A stretch of 36,044 bases of DNA from a virus: IMG/VR virus record IMGVR_UViG_3300015371_003869, positions 1 through 36,044 of that record; one strand, given 5' to 3'. The first letter of the stretch is position 1, and each line of letters opens with the position of its first letter. Position numbers and translations under genes: made by a program. Shown in pieces: positions 1 to 7,960 of this stretch. A model generated the notes under the pieces. That model was not told where the DNA came from. It ran no database searches and saw only the letters and a list, made by a program, of their open reading frames with translations.

Positions 1-474
1 TCACTCAGAGGGCCATGCTTCAATCAATTTTTCTGCATCAGCTGCGTGTCCATCAGCTTTTTCTGCCACTGTTCGATATTCAGTAATGCAGTTTTCGAGT
101 ATGTCACTGTTGGCAATGGTGTACTCAACGATGGTTTCTTTGGAGGCACTGGACAAGCGACTGCCTGCAATTTTGAGTTGCTTTGACAAGCTGTCAGCGC
201 TGGACTGAGCAATATCAGCATCAGACTCAATTTGTTTAATTTTGGCATTATAGTTTTGCTCCGCTTTTAACTGTTGTTCAGACCATTGTTTCTCTTTAAG
301 TACCGCTGAGGTTTTGGCCTTCGCATTCTCAGCTTGCAGAATAATTTCAGTCTGCTTGAATTTATCGATCTGCCCTGCTTTCAGGTTCAACAAGGCAAGG
401 CAAACAATCAATAAAAAAGCGAGAAGTCCGATTAAGATTTCTCGCCATTTTGAGATGATTAGGAATAATGTCAT
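1..474 (-). CDS. Rz: Rz-like inner-membrane spanin
   Basis: A 157-aa protein with one N-terminal membrane helix (about residues 9-32) followed by a long, charged, coiled-coil-prone periplasmic part rich in Ala, Gln, Lys and Glu. This is the classic i-spanin layout: it spans the periplasm and, with the outer-membrane o-spanin, fuses inner and outer membranes in the last step of lysis. It is the final gene of the lysis cassette; its ATG overlaps the end of the endolysin gene by 4 bases. A second gene with a lipobox (Rz1) is nested inside it in another frame, which is the strongest support for the assignment. The stop codon is bases 1-3, so the gene is complete at the edge of the window. Family membership is inferred from architecture, not sequence identity. 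Confidence 0.9.
   Translation of the reverse strand: MTLFLIISKWREILIGLLAFLLIVCLALLNLKAGQIDKFKQTEIILQAENAKAKTSAVLKEKQWSEQQLKAEQNYNAKIKQIESDADIAQSSADSLSKQLKIAGSRLSSASKETIVEYTIANSDILENCITEYRTVAEKADGHAADAEKLIEAWPSE
24..248 (-). CDS. Rz1: Rz1-like outer-membrane lipoprotein spanin, nested in Rz
   Basis: A 74-aa protein lying wholly inside the Rz gene in a different frame. It has a short signal sequence ending in the lipobox LTAC with Cys21 as the lipidated residue, and a proline-rich mature part (PVPPKKPSLSTPLP at about residues 33-46), both hallmarks of Rz1 o-spanins. A Shine-Dalgarno-like GGAGC lies about 9 bases before the ATG at 246-248. It is expected to sit in the outer membrane facing the periplasm and pair with Rz. 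Full nesting matches lambda Rz/Rz1. Confidence is high because lipobox, proline richness, position and ribosome site all agree. Confidence 0.9.
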   Translation of the reverse strand: MPKLNKLSLMLILLSPALTACQSNSKLQAVACPVPPKKPSLSTPLPTVTYSKTALLNIEQWQKKLMDTQLMQKN

Positions 475-911
475 TTTAAAAATAACTCCATTTCAGCTTT
501 GCGACGTTTTACGAGTCCAGCCAAGACACGACCACCAGCTTTATTCCACTTTGGAAATTCAGCAGCAGCACCTTTATAGTCTTTGGCATTGAGCTTTTTT
601 AGTAACGTTGATTTGCTAAGATTACCTTCACCAAGATTGTAAGTGAATGAAGACAAAGCATCGAATTGGTTTTGATTAAGAGTCGCTTTCACCAAACGAT
701 TGATAGCATTTTCAAATACAACCAAGTCATTGCGAAGATATTCTTCTGCTTGAGATTCAGTGCATGTATCACCTTTTTTTACACGCACACCGTTCGGATA
801 TTTGATTGTGCCAAATCCAATGGTCCACACACCCACACCATCGTCATAGGCTTTCAATCGCAGCCCCTCAAAGCCACAAACCATGTTAATTCCGTTAGCA
901 CTTGTTTTCAT
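471..911 (-). CDS. Endolysin, GH24 (T4-type) lysozyme
   Basis: A 146-aa muramidase that cleaves the N-acetylmuramic acid to N-acetylglucosamine bond of peptidoglycan. From the chosen ATG the catalytic triad is Glu15 (CGFEG), Asp24 (AYDDG) and Thr30 (VWTIGFGT). The E-x8-D-x5-T spacing equals that of T4 lysozyme Glu11/Asp20/Thr26. The C-terminal half carries the usual ALSSFTYNLG and LVKRRKAE segments. There is no signal peptide, so it should depend on the holin for release. The ATG at 909-911 overlaps the holin stop (TAATG) and is preceded by AGTGGGG; a GTG four codons upstream (923) is possible but less well placed. It lies between holin and Rz, as in other tailed-phage lysis cassettes. Confidence 0.95.
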   Translation of the reverse strand: MKTSANGINMVCGFEGLRLKAYDDGVGVWTIGFGTIKYPNGVRVKKGDTCTESQAEEYLRNDLVVFENAINRLVKATLNQNQFDALSSFTYNLGEGNLSKSTLLKKLNAKDYKGAAAEFPKWNKAGGRVLAGLVKRRKAEMELFLK

Positions 912-1189
912 TATGCACCCCACTTTCTTGCGTTTTTCTTGAGATATTCTTCTATGAATGTAGAACCCAGAATACCCAAAGCACTGCCAATTCCAAGAAG
1001 TGCTAAAGGTGATATGGTTGGAATCTGAAGCAAAACCAATCCAGCCACCAAGGAAGATGCAGACCCTAAAATAGTTCGTCCAATGATTACTCGAAATGTT
1101 AGTTTTTCAGGTGAAACTAGAAGCTTACTCATACCGATCAGCCCTCCAATTACGATTAAAGTCAGTAATGTTTTTTCATGCTCTTGCAT
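911..1189 (-). CDS. Holin, P2 gpY-like
   Basis: A 92-aa protein with three hydrophobic stretches (about residues 8-20, 40-58 and 60-78) and a charged C-terminus (EEYLKKNARK). The segment LTFRVIIGRTILGSASSLVAG and the following ISPLALLGIGSALGILG resemble phage P2 gpY holin (from memory of that sequence). Its role is to make the timed membrane lesion that lets the endolysin reach the wall. The start at 1189 was chosen over an upstream start at 1210 because TAGGGGGT stands just before this ATG. It is the first gene of the lysis cassette, directly after a terminator that separates it from the tail genes. Confidence 0.85.
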   Translation of the reverse strand: MQEHEKTLLTLIVIGGLIGMSKLLVSPEKLTFRVIIGRTILGSASSLVAGLVLLQIPTISPLALLGIGSALGILGSTFIEEYLKKNARKWGA

Positions 1190-1210
1190 GTAACCCCCTA
1201 TTTTTGGCAA

Positions 1211-1233
1211 TAAAAAAGCACCCGGTTGGGTGC
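1211..1233 (-). terminator. Intrinsic terminator before the lysis cassette
   Basis: Minus-strand stem GCACCC / GGGTGC with loop AACC, followed by TTTTTTA. It lies between the lectin-like tail gene and the holin, so lysis expression from the late promoter must read through it. Confidence 0.85.
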
Positions 1234-1249
1234 CCTTAAAAATTTTTTA

Positions 1250-1879
1250 TTAAACTGAATAAACAATAAGGTCACTAAAACCAACCGCTGCTTTATCAGT
1301 AGCTCCTGAGAACCCAACATTTCCCGACTGTTCAGTACCCACATGATTTATATCAATTTTTAGCACACTATTTACATAAATCTTATGTGTTGTACCCTTT
1401 GCTACATATAAGATTTCATCGCCAACCTTGGTGGGTGTGGTGATAAGAGTTGTTGATGCTCCATCACGCCAAATTAAATTAATTCCTGCATCATTAAATC
1501 CAAGTCTGTACATTTTTAGGTTCGCATCTATTCTTCGCACATCTATAAATGCTTTAATTGAATCGGTCCCCAAACCACTATCAAGTTTCGCAACTTTAAA
1601 CTGCACAGCAACATCAACAAGGGCTTTATCAAGATAAACTGCACCAATAACCCCCACGACAATACGCGCCATTCCATCTACTTTTTCAAAGACACCAGCT
1701 GGATAAGCAGAGAATTTTTTCCATTCGAGCTTTTCACCACCCAGCAATGCATCACTTTTCTGCCCTACAAGAAGCCCAGATCCTGTGAATTTATCACTTG
1801 TAACAATTGAGCCAACTATCACATTATTCTGATTAGGATTTGAAATTGTGCCGGTGGCTTTAATTACCATTGTTGTCAT
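1250..1879 (-). CDS. Putative lectin-like tail protein (jelly-roll fold)
   Basis: A 209-aa protein with no confident family match by eye. It is rich in Val, Gly, Thr and Asp with short alternating strands. The last 60 residues (LITTPTKVGDEILYVAKG, HKIYVNSVLKIDI, VGFSDLIVYSV) have the look of a concanavalin-A/LamG-type beta sandwich, where a ligand term is followed by a closing strand FSDLxVY. It sits between the tail-fibre esterase and the lysis genes, a usual place for receptor-binding or fibre-tip proteins. My inference is an adhesin that binds surface polysaccharide. It has no signal peptide. GAGGG lies about 9 bases before the ATG at 1877-1879. The fold assignment is tentative; it could also be a neck or fibre accessory protein. 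Confidence 0.5.
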   Translation of the reverse strand: MTTMVIKATGTISNPNQNNVIVGSIVTSDKFTGSGLLVGQKSDALLGGEKLEWKKFSAYPAGVFEKVDGMARIVVGVIGAVYLDKALVDVAVQFKVAKLDSGLGTDSIKAFIDVRRIDANLKMYRLGFNDAGINLIWRDGASTTLITTPTKVGDEILYVAKGTTHKIYVNSVLKIDINHVGTEQSGNVGFSGATDKAAVGFSDLIVYSV

Positions 1880-1889
1880 TTAACTACCC

Positions 1890-3368
1890 TCAAGCATTTG
1901 TGATGATTGCACCTGAAGTGCACTGATTTATAAAAGAAATTAGATTTGAAACGATGAACTCATCAGGATGATTGTGCCAACCTGCTTTTGTATCAATAAC
2001 GCTGATTTTATTGTGGAATTTGAGCTTTTCTGCAAGCTTATCTGTGTGAGCAGACATAGAGACAAGCGTGTCATTTGAAGTAGCTACAATCGAGATTGGT
2101 ACACCTTTAAACTTGGACCAATGTTGCAATATTGGATCAAATCCCGCTGTTTTTGTTGCATACGTTGTAGCGTCACATTCATACGCAGCATTGATTTCAC
2201 TAGCCCGCCCGTTGTCGTAACGTTGTCGCAAATCACAAACAGGATCTGTTAAGTAGACCCCTAAAATATTAGGAATAGCTTCAGTAGTGAGTGCATTGAG
2301 TGCTGCAACGCCACCCATTGAATTACCAACAACTACAACGCCACCAATGGGCGCAATTTCACATGCTTTTTGATATATCTCTACTGCATCTTGCATTGCT
2401 TTTGGTGAACCATAGCTGTTCTCATGAAATTGACACCGCGCCCACAATACACCTTTATCTAGCACCCCAGAGTAAGCTGCTCGAATATCCAGTGCAAAAT
2501 CACCAACACCCTCAAAACAAATAACAAGAATAATTGGTGTAGCATCGCTATAGCTATTCGGAAAAGTTAAGCGTGTATTTTGATTTGTTGAGTTTACAAA
2601 ATTTGTGATTTTTGCAGGCAATGGCTTGTTTGATACATGACGAGCTAACCCTCTAGAAATTGAGGAAAGCACTTGAAAATCAGTAGCTTTTGGCTTGTAT
2701 TGCAGTTCGTTTAAATTAACATCTGGCGGCAGAATGTTTAATCTTGAAGCTATATTATCTATGACAAATTGTGCAAGCATACCGTCGCTTTTACGTATTG
2801 CTAAAGCACTTGGGTTGCCATTTTCATCACAGACAGCGTAAAGAATCGACTCACCCGCCACAATTATCTGCTTAGTTTCTACAATGCTTGCTGAATTACG
2901 AATTGCCATTTTTGCAAAATCAGTTGGCATTCCGTCTTTATTAGATGCTTGAATCCAAGTTTGATTGCCTTGGGCATCGGTAACTTCATACAAAATGTCA
3001 GGTCGGTTTAAAGCTTGATATTTTTGCACTTTCTGTTCATCTGCATATTCAATAGCTTGATCTAGCTCACTTAATCCTGTGTCGATCCAGCCTCCAGCTT
3101 TCCATAACCATACTTTTTTTGTATCAAGCGCTTTTGCAGCAGTTGGGTCCACAATGGGCGTGCTGGCGAGTAATTTAGTTTGAGTTTCAAATGGTTGAAG
3201 TCCGCCATTTTCCATCAGAATTTTTAAAGCTTTTGCATGAGTCGGATAAAGTTTATTTAGATGAGTTTGAACATTTTCATTTTCGTTACCATTCCAATAT
3301 TTTTCCCATGAATCTGCGTTTTTGTTAGCATCAATGAGCTTTTGCTTTGTGATAATCGAATCAGCCAT
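1890..3368 (-). CDS. Tail fibre-type protein with alpha/beta-hydrolase (esterase-like) domain
   Basis: A 492-aa protein. The N-terminal 240 residues are fibre-like, with short repeats such as KVWLWKAGGWIDTGLS and ILYAVCDENGNPSA. The C-terminal half is an alpha/beta hydrolase: strand TPIILVICFEGVGD, nucleophile elbow VVVGNSMGGVAAL with Ser350 (G-x-S-x-G), a probable acid Asp433 (VATSNDTLV) and a probable base His465 or His467 (AGWHNHPDE). Such an enzyme on a tail protein could remove acetyl or other ester groups from capsule or O-antigen during adsorption. The ATG at 3366-3368 has GGAG 8 bases upstream; a TTG four codons earlier is the alternative. It follows the J-like tail tip gene across a terminator. 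The hydrolase call is solid; substrate and placement on the fibre are inferred. Confidence 0.75.
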   Translation of the reverse strand: MADSIITKQKLIDANKNADSWEKYWNGNENENVQTHLNKLYPTHAKALKILMENGGLQPFETQTKLLASTPIVDPTAAKALDTKKVWLWKAGGWIDTGLSELDQAIEYADEQKVQKYQALNRPDILYEVTDAQGNQTWIQASNKDGMPTDFAKMAIRNSASIVETKQIIVAGESILYAVCDENGNPSALAIRKSDGMLAQFVIDNIASRLNILPPDVNLNELQYKPKATDFQVLSSISRGLARHVSNKPLPAKITNFVNSTNQNTRLTFPNSYSDATPIILVICFEGVGDFALDIRAAYSGVLDKGVLWARCQFHENSYGSPKAMQDAVEIYQKACEIAPIGGVVVVGNSMGGVAALNALTTEAIPNILGVYLTDPVCDLRQRYDNGRASEINAAYECDATTYATKTAGFDPILQHWSKFKGVPISIVATSNDTLVSMSAHTDKLAEKLKFHNKISVIDTKAGWHNHPDEFIVSNLISFINQCTSGAIITNA

Positions 3369-3383
3369 GCTTTTCTCCAAGCA

Positions 3384-3407
3384 TAAAAAAACAGCCTATA
3401 AAGGCTG
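3384..3407 (-). terminator. Intrinsic terminator after the tail tip gene
   Basis: Minus-strand stem CAGCCT/AGGCTG with a 4-base loop followed by TTTTTTTAT. It lies between the J-like gene and the hydrolase fibre gene. Confidence 0.85.
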
Positions 3408-3424
3408 CTTTGTAATTTTGAAAT

Positions 3425-6244
3425 CTAAAGGAATGAATGATCTTTTTCATAGTATCGATCATCATAATTTATACAGGTAAGTTTGTTAGTCATTTGGGTA
3501 TTTCGAGACATTTCGCTTAGCATAAATGCTTGGCTAGATGTTTCTTCAACTTTGGTGATTGAATACAGTGTTTTAACATATCTGTCTGTCCCAACCACAA
3601 GCGCCATAGTTGGTGCATGATTAAGAATAATCTGATTGGTGTATTCGCCAGGACTGCACTCAATAATATCTACAGATCCATCGGCAATTTGTAGACAGCA
3701 GTAATATTGCTCACCATCTTCAAAATCAACATCCATAGAGCAAGTTAAAATCAAACCATCAACCGCAACAACTTCACCATCTTGGGTTTCAAGACTGGTA
3801 CTGTCTGCAATTAAGATTCGATCATTTCTGATCAACAATTCAGACTCATCAAGTGCTTCAAACTCACAATCTACATTCTGGTATTGAAGTTTGTTCCATT
3901 CACGCCATGCCCTAGTTTTTGCAACAGCATGGTTTCTGATACCTGATGTTGTGATTTTAAGTGCGTTGGTTAAAGTTATATTTTCTGGAATCGAATAAGT
4001 AATTCGCTTATCATCATCGGGTGATGTATATTCAAGCTCTACCCCATCATAATCCTTATCAATACCAAACTTAAAAGTACGCTTTTCAGAACTAGAAACT
4101 TTGTTCCGATGATTAAACAACAAAACTGAACTTGCTTGAGGTTTTTCAAACTTCAGTCTTAATTTATTACCAAAACGGATTGCTTCACAGAAACATGCGC
4201 TTGCAACCATGCCAGCCTGTTCTTCAAAAGACAGAGAATCATCATCAAAGGTATAGCAAAATTCAGTTGCATCAGTTGAGTTAAAATATGTCTTAACTGC
4301 CTGAATTTCTGACTTGATCTTAGCTATATCAACATCTAATGAAGATCGACGTCCAATGTACTGATCGAGAGCCATGTTAACCAAAGCCTGCCCTGCATCA
4401 TTTGTAGGTTCCAATATACCAGAACCATCAACTGGCAATTTTCGAGTAATCAGTGTATTAAAATTTCGCTCTTTAACCGAAAGTGCGCCATTGGTAGCAG
4501 CTGTCTTGAGTCTAAATACTGTAACTCCGTCATAACTAGTTTTGTCATACTGTGAAGTTAAATATACATCCTTGACTTTACATTCAGTAATTGGATTGGC
4601 TCCTGTGCCAGCCCAAGTCTTTGCTAGTCTAAACCGTTGATTGCCACTAACAGGCAAATCTACTCTCAATGTTCGACCAAATGAATCTCGATTTTTTTCC
4701 TCAATGCGAAAATCCATGTACCGTATTGGGCCTTGAGGATTACCCAAATCATCAATGGATTGGTACTGAATAGAAATCAAAACATCATTAAAAGTGGTTT
4801 TACCGTCTTTGTTGACGTTATACAGCCCTTGTGGAAAGTAGATATTGAATTGCAATTGTGTAGCTGATTCATGGTATAGATCAAACCATCCCACCCATTT
4901 ATTCGCAACAATTTCTAAATAGATTTCGGAGTTGTTTAATCCAGAAGTACTACCATTAAATAATGTAGGTATCTTTGCCCAATCATCATTAATTGTGGTC
5001 GCATTCGCTAAACTAATACTATGCTCATCTACAGCACTGACTGAATAATTAGCATCTAGATCAACACTTTCATCATTATCATTTAAAGTTAATCCAGCCG
5101 AGATATCATAATTTTCAGTAATATAATTCCAATTGTAGTTCACTTGTTTTGCTGAGTGCAAAGATATGGCATAACTAAAATTAGATCCCGAAGGGGTTTT
5201 GACTATTGAATCAACTTGATACTGTCCAGACAAATCATAATATTTGGTTGTGCTTTCCTCTGTAACTTCATCAATTTCAATAATTGCAACATTCGCCCCA
5301 TTTACTAGCAAACCTTTGAACTTCTCGACTGAGTTTACATCTAAGGCAGATTCAACAATAATTTTAAAATCACTGGTGACAGTGCATAAGCCAGATAGCA
5401 CAATATTTTCCACCCCAAATTGTGCCCCTGATATTGCAATACCATCTTCAACTTTAAATTTATCTCTAAAGTCTATAGTGCTGTCAGTAGTTCTAATTAC
5501 CCCACCAGTCGTAAAATAAATACTCTGACTTTCAATAATCACATCGTTTGGCTGTACAAGGCTTTGACCGTTTATTGAGGATGATTTGGCAACATCAAGC
5601 GGAAGTGATGTAAAAGCATTACCAACTTTGTAAATGGTGTTGCTGCCAATGATACTTTCACCAGGATCATATGCACTCACACTAATCCCATCGATACCAT
5701 TCACATCGGTTTCACCGTCACGACAGTCCTTGATTTGATAATAACCACGGCCTAAAACCATCAAACATTCTTCAACTTCAATGTTGTTCTCATAATAGGT
5801 GTAAGTCACTGCAATCAAGTCAGGATAAGCGCGCAAGGTGCCGTAAATATCGGGTACACGCGAATTGATTCGCATCTTGTTTGTGCGATTCGCTAATTCA
5901 TTATTTGAAGATCCAATTTTCTGCTGATCAGGCTTCGGCATCGTGAGAATTGAATAAACACTGTACACAGCCATAATTGCAACAAGTGCATAATAGACAT
6001 ACCAAATCCATGCGGGCTTTATTACGACATAAAAAACACCCTCAAGTGCCTGTAAATGCACAATATCGGCTTTGCTTTTTGGCGTAACATCATTACTTTC
6101 AGCAACATAGTTGTGATAGATAAAAGTGTTTTCAGGAAATACTGTAAATTGCTGAGCCAAATATGCACAGACATCATCTACCTGTTCCGTGGACCAAGTA
6201 TTTTTATCGTATGGATCTGGACAAATGATGACTGTTTTTTTCAT
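3425..6244 (-). CDS. Tail tip / host-specificity protein, J (TipJ) type
   Basis: A 939-aa protein, the largest after the tape measure. Its N-terminus resembles TipJ-family host-specificity proteins of siphophages: a short alpha/beta start, a hydrophobic stretch (about residues 77-105, IKPAWIWYVYYALVAIMAVYS) and then the conserved block NRTNKMRINSRVPDIYGTLRAYPDLIA, followed by GRGYYQIKDCRDG. This is the region that forms the tail hub. The rest is beta-rich and probably builds the tip and receptor contacts. Its ATG overlaps the stop of the NlpC/P60-like gene (ATGA), showing tight coupling of tail-tip genes, as with lambda K-I-J. It is at the expected place at the end of the tail module. The C-terminal part is not recognisable and is likely the host-specific, variable section. 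Confidence 0.85.
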   Translation of the reverse strand: MKKTVIICPDPYDKNTWSTEQVDDVCAYLAQQFTVFPENTFIYHNYVAESNDVTPKSKADIVHLQALEGVFYVVIKPAWIWYVYYALVAIMAVYSVYSILTMPKPDQQKIGSSNNELANRTNKMRINSRVPDIYGTLRAYPDLIAVTYTYYENNIEVEECLMVLGRGYYQIKDCRDGETDVNGIDGISVSAYDPGESIIGSNTIYKVGNAFTSLPLDVAKSSSINGQSLVQPNDVIIESQSIYFTTGGVIRTTDSTIDFRDKFKVEDGIAISGAQFGVENIVLSGLCTVTSDFKIIVESALDVNSVEKFKGLLVNGANVAIIEIDEVTEESTTKYYDLSGQYQVDSIVKTPSGSNFSYAISLHSAKQVNYNWNYITENYDISAGLTLNDNDESVDLDANYSVSAVDEHSISLANATTINDDWAKIPTLFNGSTSGLNNSEIYLEIVANKWVGWFDLYHESATQLQFNIYFPQGLYNVNKDGKTTFNDVLISIQYQSIDDLGNPQGPIRYMDFRIEEKNRDSFGRTLRVDLPVSGNQRFRLAKTWAGTGANPITECKVKDVYLTSQYDKTSYDGVTVFRLKTAATNGALSVKERNFNTLITRKLPVDGSGILEPTNDAGQALVNMALDQYIGRRSSLDVDIAKIKSEIQAVKTYFNSTDATEFCYTFDDDSLSFEEQAGMVASACFCEAIRFGNKLRLKFEKPQASSVLLFNHRNKVSSSEKRTFKFGIDKDYDGVELEYTSPDDDKRITYSIPENITLTNALKITTSGIRNHAVAKTRAWREWNKLQYQNVDCEFEALDESELLIRNDRILIADSTSLETQDGEVVAVDGLILTCSMDVDFEDGEQYYCCLQIADGSVDIIECSPGEYTNQIILNHAPTMALVVGTDRYVKTLYSITKVEETSSQAFMLSEMSRNTQMTNKLTCINYDDRYYEKDHSFL

Positions 6245-6561
6245 GTGTAATATCTCGTCTGTCTAAAACCCATCTTGATTATTTCGAGTGGAACGTATTG
6301 CGCACCACGTCGAGATAGATGTAATAATTTATCTTCAAAAAAAACCCCAACATGTGTTGGGGATTCTTTACCATTTAAGAAAAAGACAATGCAGGGCGAT
6401 ATAGGCTCATCAAGCACATCAAAACCAGCATGACCATTCAGAAAGTCATTTAATCGCTGTGTTAAATCTTCACCTGTGATTTGAAGCCAAGCCTCGCAAG
6501 CAAATTCATTACATGTATATTTAGAGGTCCACACTCGATCTAGTAAATTATCAATAGACAT
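6241..6561 (-). CDS. Tail-tip NlpC/P60-like cysteine peptidase
   Basis: A 106-aa protein in the position of lambda gpK. Visible peptidase residues are Cys17 in YTCNEFACEAW (at the start of the core helix), His70 in SPTHVGVFF and a further His81 in KLLHLS. This is the Cys-His-polar order of NlpC/P60 hydrolases that cut peptidoglycan stem peptides, and is used during DNA entry. The domain is short and lacks the JAB/Mov34 part found in lambda gpK. It overlaps the J-like gene by 4 bases and abuts the upstream minor tail gene at one base (6561), so translation is probably coupled. I am fairly sure of the fold; activity is inferred from the retained residues. Confidence 0.75.
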   Translation of the reverse strand: MSIDNLLDRVWTSKYTCNEFACEAWLQITGEDLTQRLNDFLNGHAGFDVLDEPISPCIVFFLNGKESPTHVGVFFEDKLLHLSRRGAQYVPLEIIKMGFRQTRYYT

Positions 6562-7046
6562 TAGGCTCTCCGAAGCAATGGAAATTCTTCAATGGTATAA
6601 ATTCGACCTGTTCTCACACTGTTAAGTTGGGGTGCTTGAGCATCAAAAGTCGCCAATCCTGAAGTATCTTTAGACACATTAGGAATCTCTAATGCTGGCA
6701 TCGAGATCATCGGTTCAGATAAATCATCATCACGATAAATTTTAAAAGAACACTCTGGTTTAATTTTGCGGAATGCGCTTGAGTGAATCTTTTTAACTTC
6801 ATTCAACAATTCATCATCAACATCTGCAAGCGTAATAGACAGCGTTTGATCTAAATCATTGGTGACATTATTTCGCTTGATCGACATAGGCTTATAATCA
6901 TAATTCTGATTAGCAGCTGTAATTCCCTGAGTATCATTTTTAACGTAACGATAGACTTTTGAAAAACTTGGGTGGCTGATCTCAATACATTCAAGCTGAG
7001 TTACACCACCAGCAGCATTTAGAAAGAAAGAAACATAATCAGACAT
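6561..7046 (-). CDS. Minor tail protein, DUF1833-like
   Basis: A 161-aa beta-rich protein without signal peptide or membrane helix. The order of segments (GGVTQLECIEISHPSF near the N-terminus, a middle block with LSITLADVDDELLNEV, and a C-terminal SGLATFDAQAPQLNSVRTGRIYTIEEFPLL) recalls phage DUF1833 proteins, which occupy the slot of lambda gpL next to the tail-tip peptidase. It probably forms part of the distal tail ring or hub. It overlaps the previous gene by 8 bases and its stop shares a base with the start of the next gene, so it belongs to a coupled tail-tip operon. The family name is from memory; position supports it. Confidence 0.65.
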   Translation of the reverse strand: MSDYVSFFLNAAGGVTQLECIEISHPSFSKVYRYVKNDTQGITAANQNYDYKPMSIKRNNVTNDLDQTLSITLADVDDELLNEVKKIHSSAFRKIKPECSFKIYRDDDLSEPMISMPALEIPNVSKDTSGLATFDAQAPQLNSVRTGRIYTIEEFPLLRRA

Positions 7047-7524
7047 GAATACTCCTTAAAGCATTTGGCATACTCACATTGACGAGCTTTTCAAGTGGAT
7101 CTAGCAATTCAGATAGATCTATGCCCTCATTTCCAACTTCAATCAAAAGCCGATCTTCTTCAATATCTACAATCGGCTTTACTCGAAGTTGAGCTGAACA
7201 TGTAAAAATAAGACCATCCACACTACTTAATTGAAATGAATCTTCAACAAAATACGCTTCATAGTTCTTATATTCAGGTCCATTCACTTTGAGTGGTGCA
7301 TAAAAAAACTCATTTGGATTTTCACACCATACATTGTGTAAAGCATCCAAATAATCAAAGCCAGCTTCTTTTACAACCCATTGAACATTCACATTGTGAT
7401 ACGCATTTTTAATCACTCGACGGTAACGTGGTGCACCACCATCGAGTTCTTGAGAAATAACACCACTTTTAAACCCAACTGAATAACCGCTTTGAGTGAC
7501 ACATCTTAATAAGACATTTGGCAT
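7039..7524 (-). CDS. Minor tail protein (gpM-like position)
   Basis: A 161-aa protein, predicted soluble and beta-rich. Segments such as YRRVIKNAYHNVNVQWVV, FFYAPLKVNG and SFQLSSVDGLIFTCSAQLRVKPI fit a distal-tail adaptor that packs beta sheets around the tail tube. It is the first gene after a terminator that closes the HEPN cassette, and it lies where lambda gpM would be (after the tape measure, before the L-like protein). GGAG lies 5 bases before its ATG. I cannot name the family with certainty, but synteny points to a distal tail protein. Confidence 0.6.
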   Translation of the reverse strand: MPNVLLRCVTQSGYSVGFKSGVISQELDGGAPRYRRVIKNAYHNVNVQWVVKEAGFDYLDALHNVWCENPNEFFYAPLKVNGPEYKNYEAYFVEDSFQLSSVDGLIFTCSAQLRVKPIVDIEEDRLLIEVGNEGIDLSELLDPLEKLVNVSMPNALRSIHV

Positions 7525-7536
7525 GGTTTCTCCAAT

Positions 7537-7558
7537 AAAAAACCACCCGAAGGTGGTT
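7537..7558 (-). terminator. Intrinsic terminator closing the HEPN cassette
   Basis: Minus-strand stem AACCACC/GGTGGTT with tetraloop TTCG followed by TTTTTTATT. It separates the HEPN cassette from the tail-tip genes. Confidence 0.9.
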
Positions 7559-7576
7559 GTTAGTTATTCTTTCTTA

Positions 7577-7960
7577 CTACAATTGGTCAAGTGCCAATCC
7601 AATATCCTCAGCCCTTTTTAGCCAGTATTCAGCTTCTATAAACTTAATAGATTGCTCTAATCGATAGTCAGCTTTGGTTCTCATTTTCTTAAATCGATTA
7701 ATTTCAGTGAAAAGTCTTAATGCTTTAACTTTATCTGATGAAGGAATATTTTTATCTTTAAGGCGACTAATCATTTTCACATGAACACCTCCATTCGATA
7801 TTGTTTCTTGCCAATTTAATCTAGCTTCTACATTTTCAACCAGTGAGTGATATGTGTAGTAATACGATCTTCCAATAATATTTCTCGCATGTGCCTCAAT
7901 ATGTGAATTTTCCGTATTAATTATAGATTTGCAATGATTTAATATTTCGTCTTTAGTCAT
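7577..7960 (-). CDS. HEPN-domain protein (candidate RNase toxin or effector)
   Basis: A 127-aa, all-helical protein. The helix around residues 26-45 reads RNIIGRSYYYTYHSL and contains Arg31-x6-His38, the R-x4-6-H signature of HEPN ribonucleases, in the RSYYxxxH form of HI0074/PF05168-like members. A second family-like block, MRTKADYRLE (about 93-102), matches the R-x-K-A-D-Y element of those proteins. HEPN proteins act as RNA-cutting toxins or defence effectors, often neutralised by a partner gene. The ATG lies inside the stop of the preceding gene (ATGACTAA), with GGAG 9 bases upstream, so the two are translationally coupled. The pair is inserted between the tape measure and minor tail genes and is closed by a terminator. 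The fold call is fairly firm; toxicity is inferred. Confidence 0.7.
   Translation of the reverse strand: MTKDEILNHCKSIINTENSHIEAHARNIIGRSYYYTYHSLVENVEARLNWQETISNGGVHVKMISRLKDKNIPSSDKVKALRLFTEINRFKKMRTKADYRLEQSIKFIEAEYWLKRAEDIGLALDQL

Noticed and set aside
5244-5519. Open frame of 91 codons on the plus strand inside the tail tip gene
   Set aside because: It lies antisense to a clear long gene, has a Ser/Thr-rich composition typical of antisense frames and no ribosome site.
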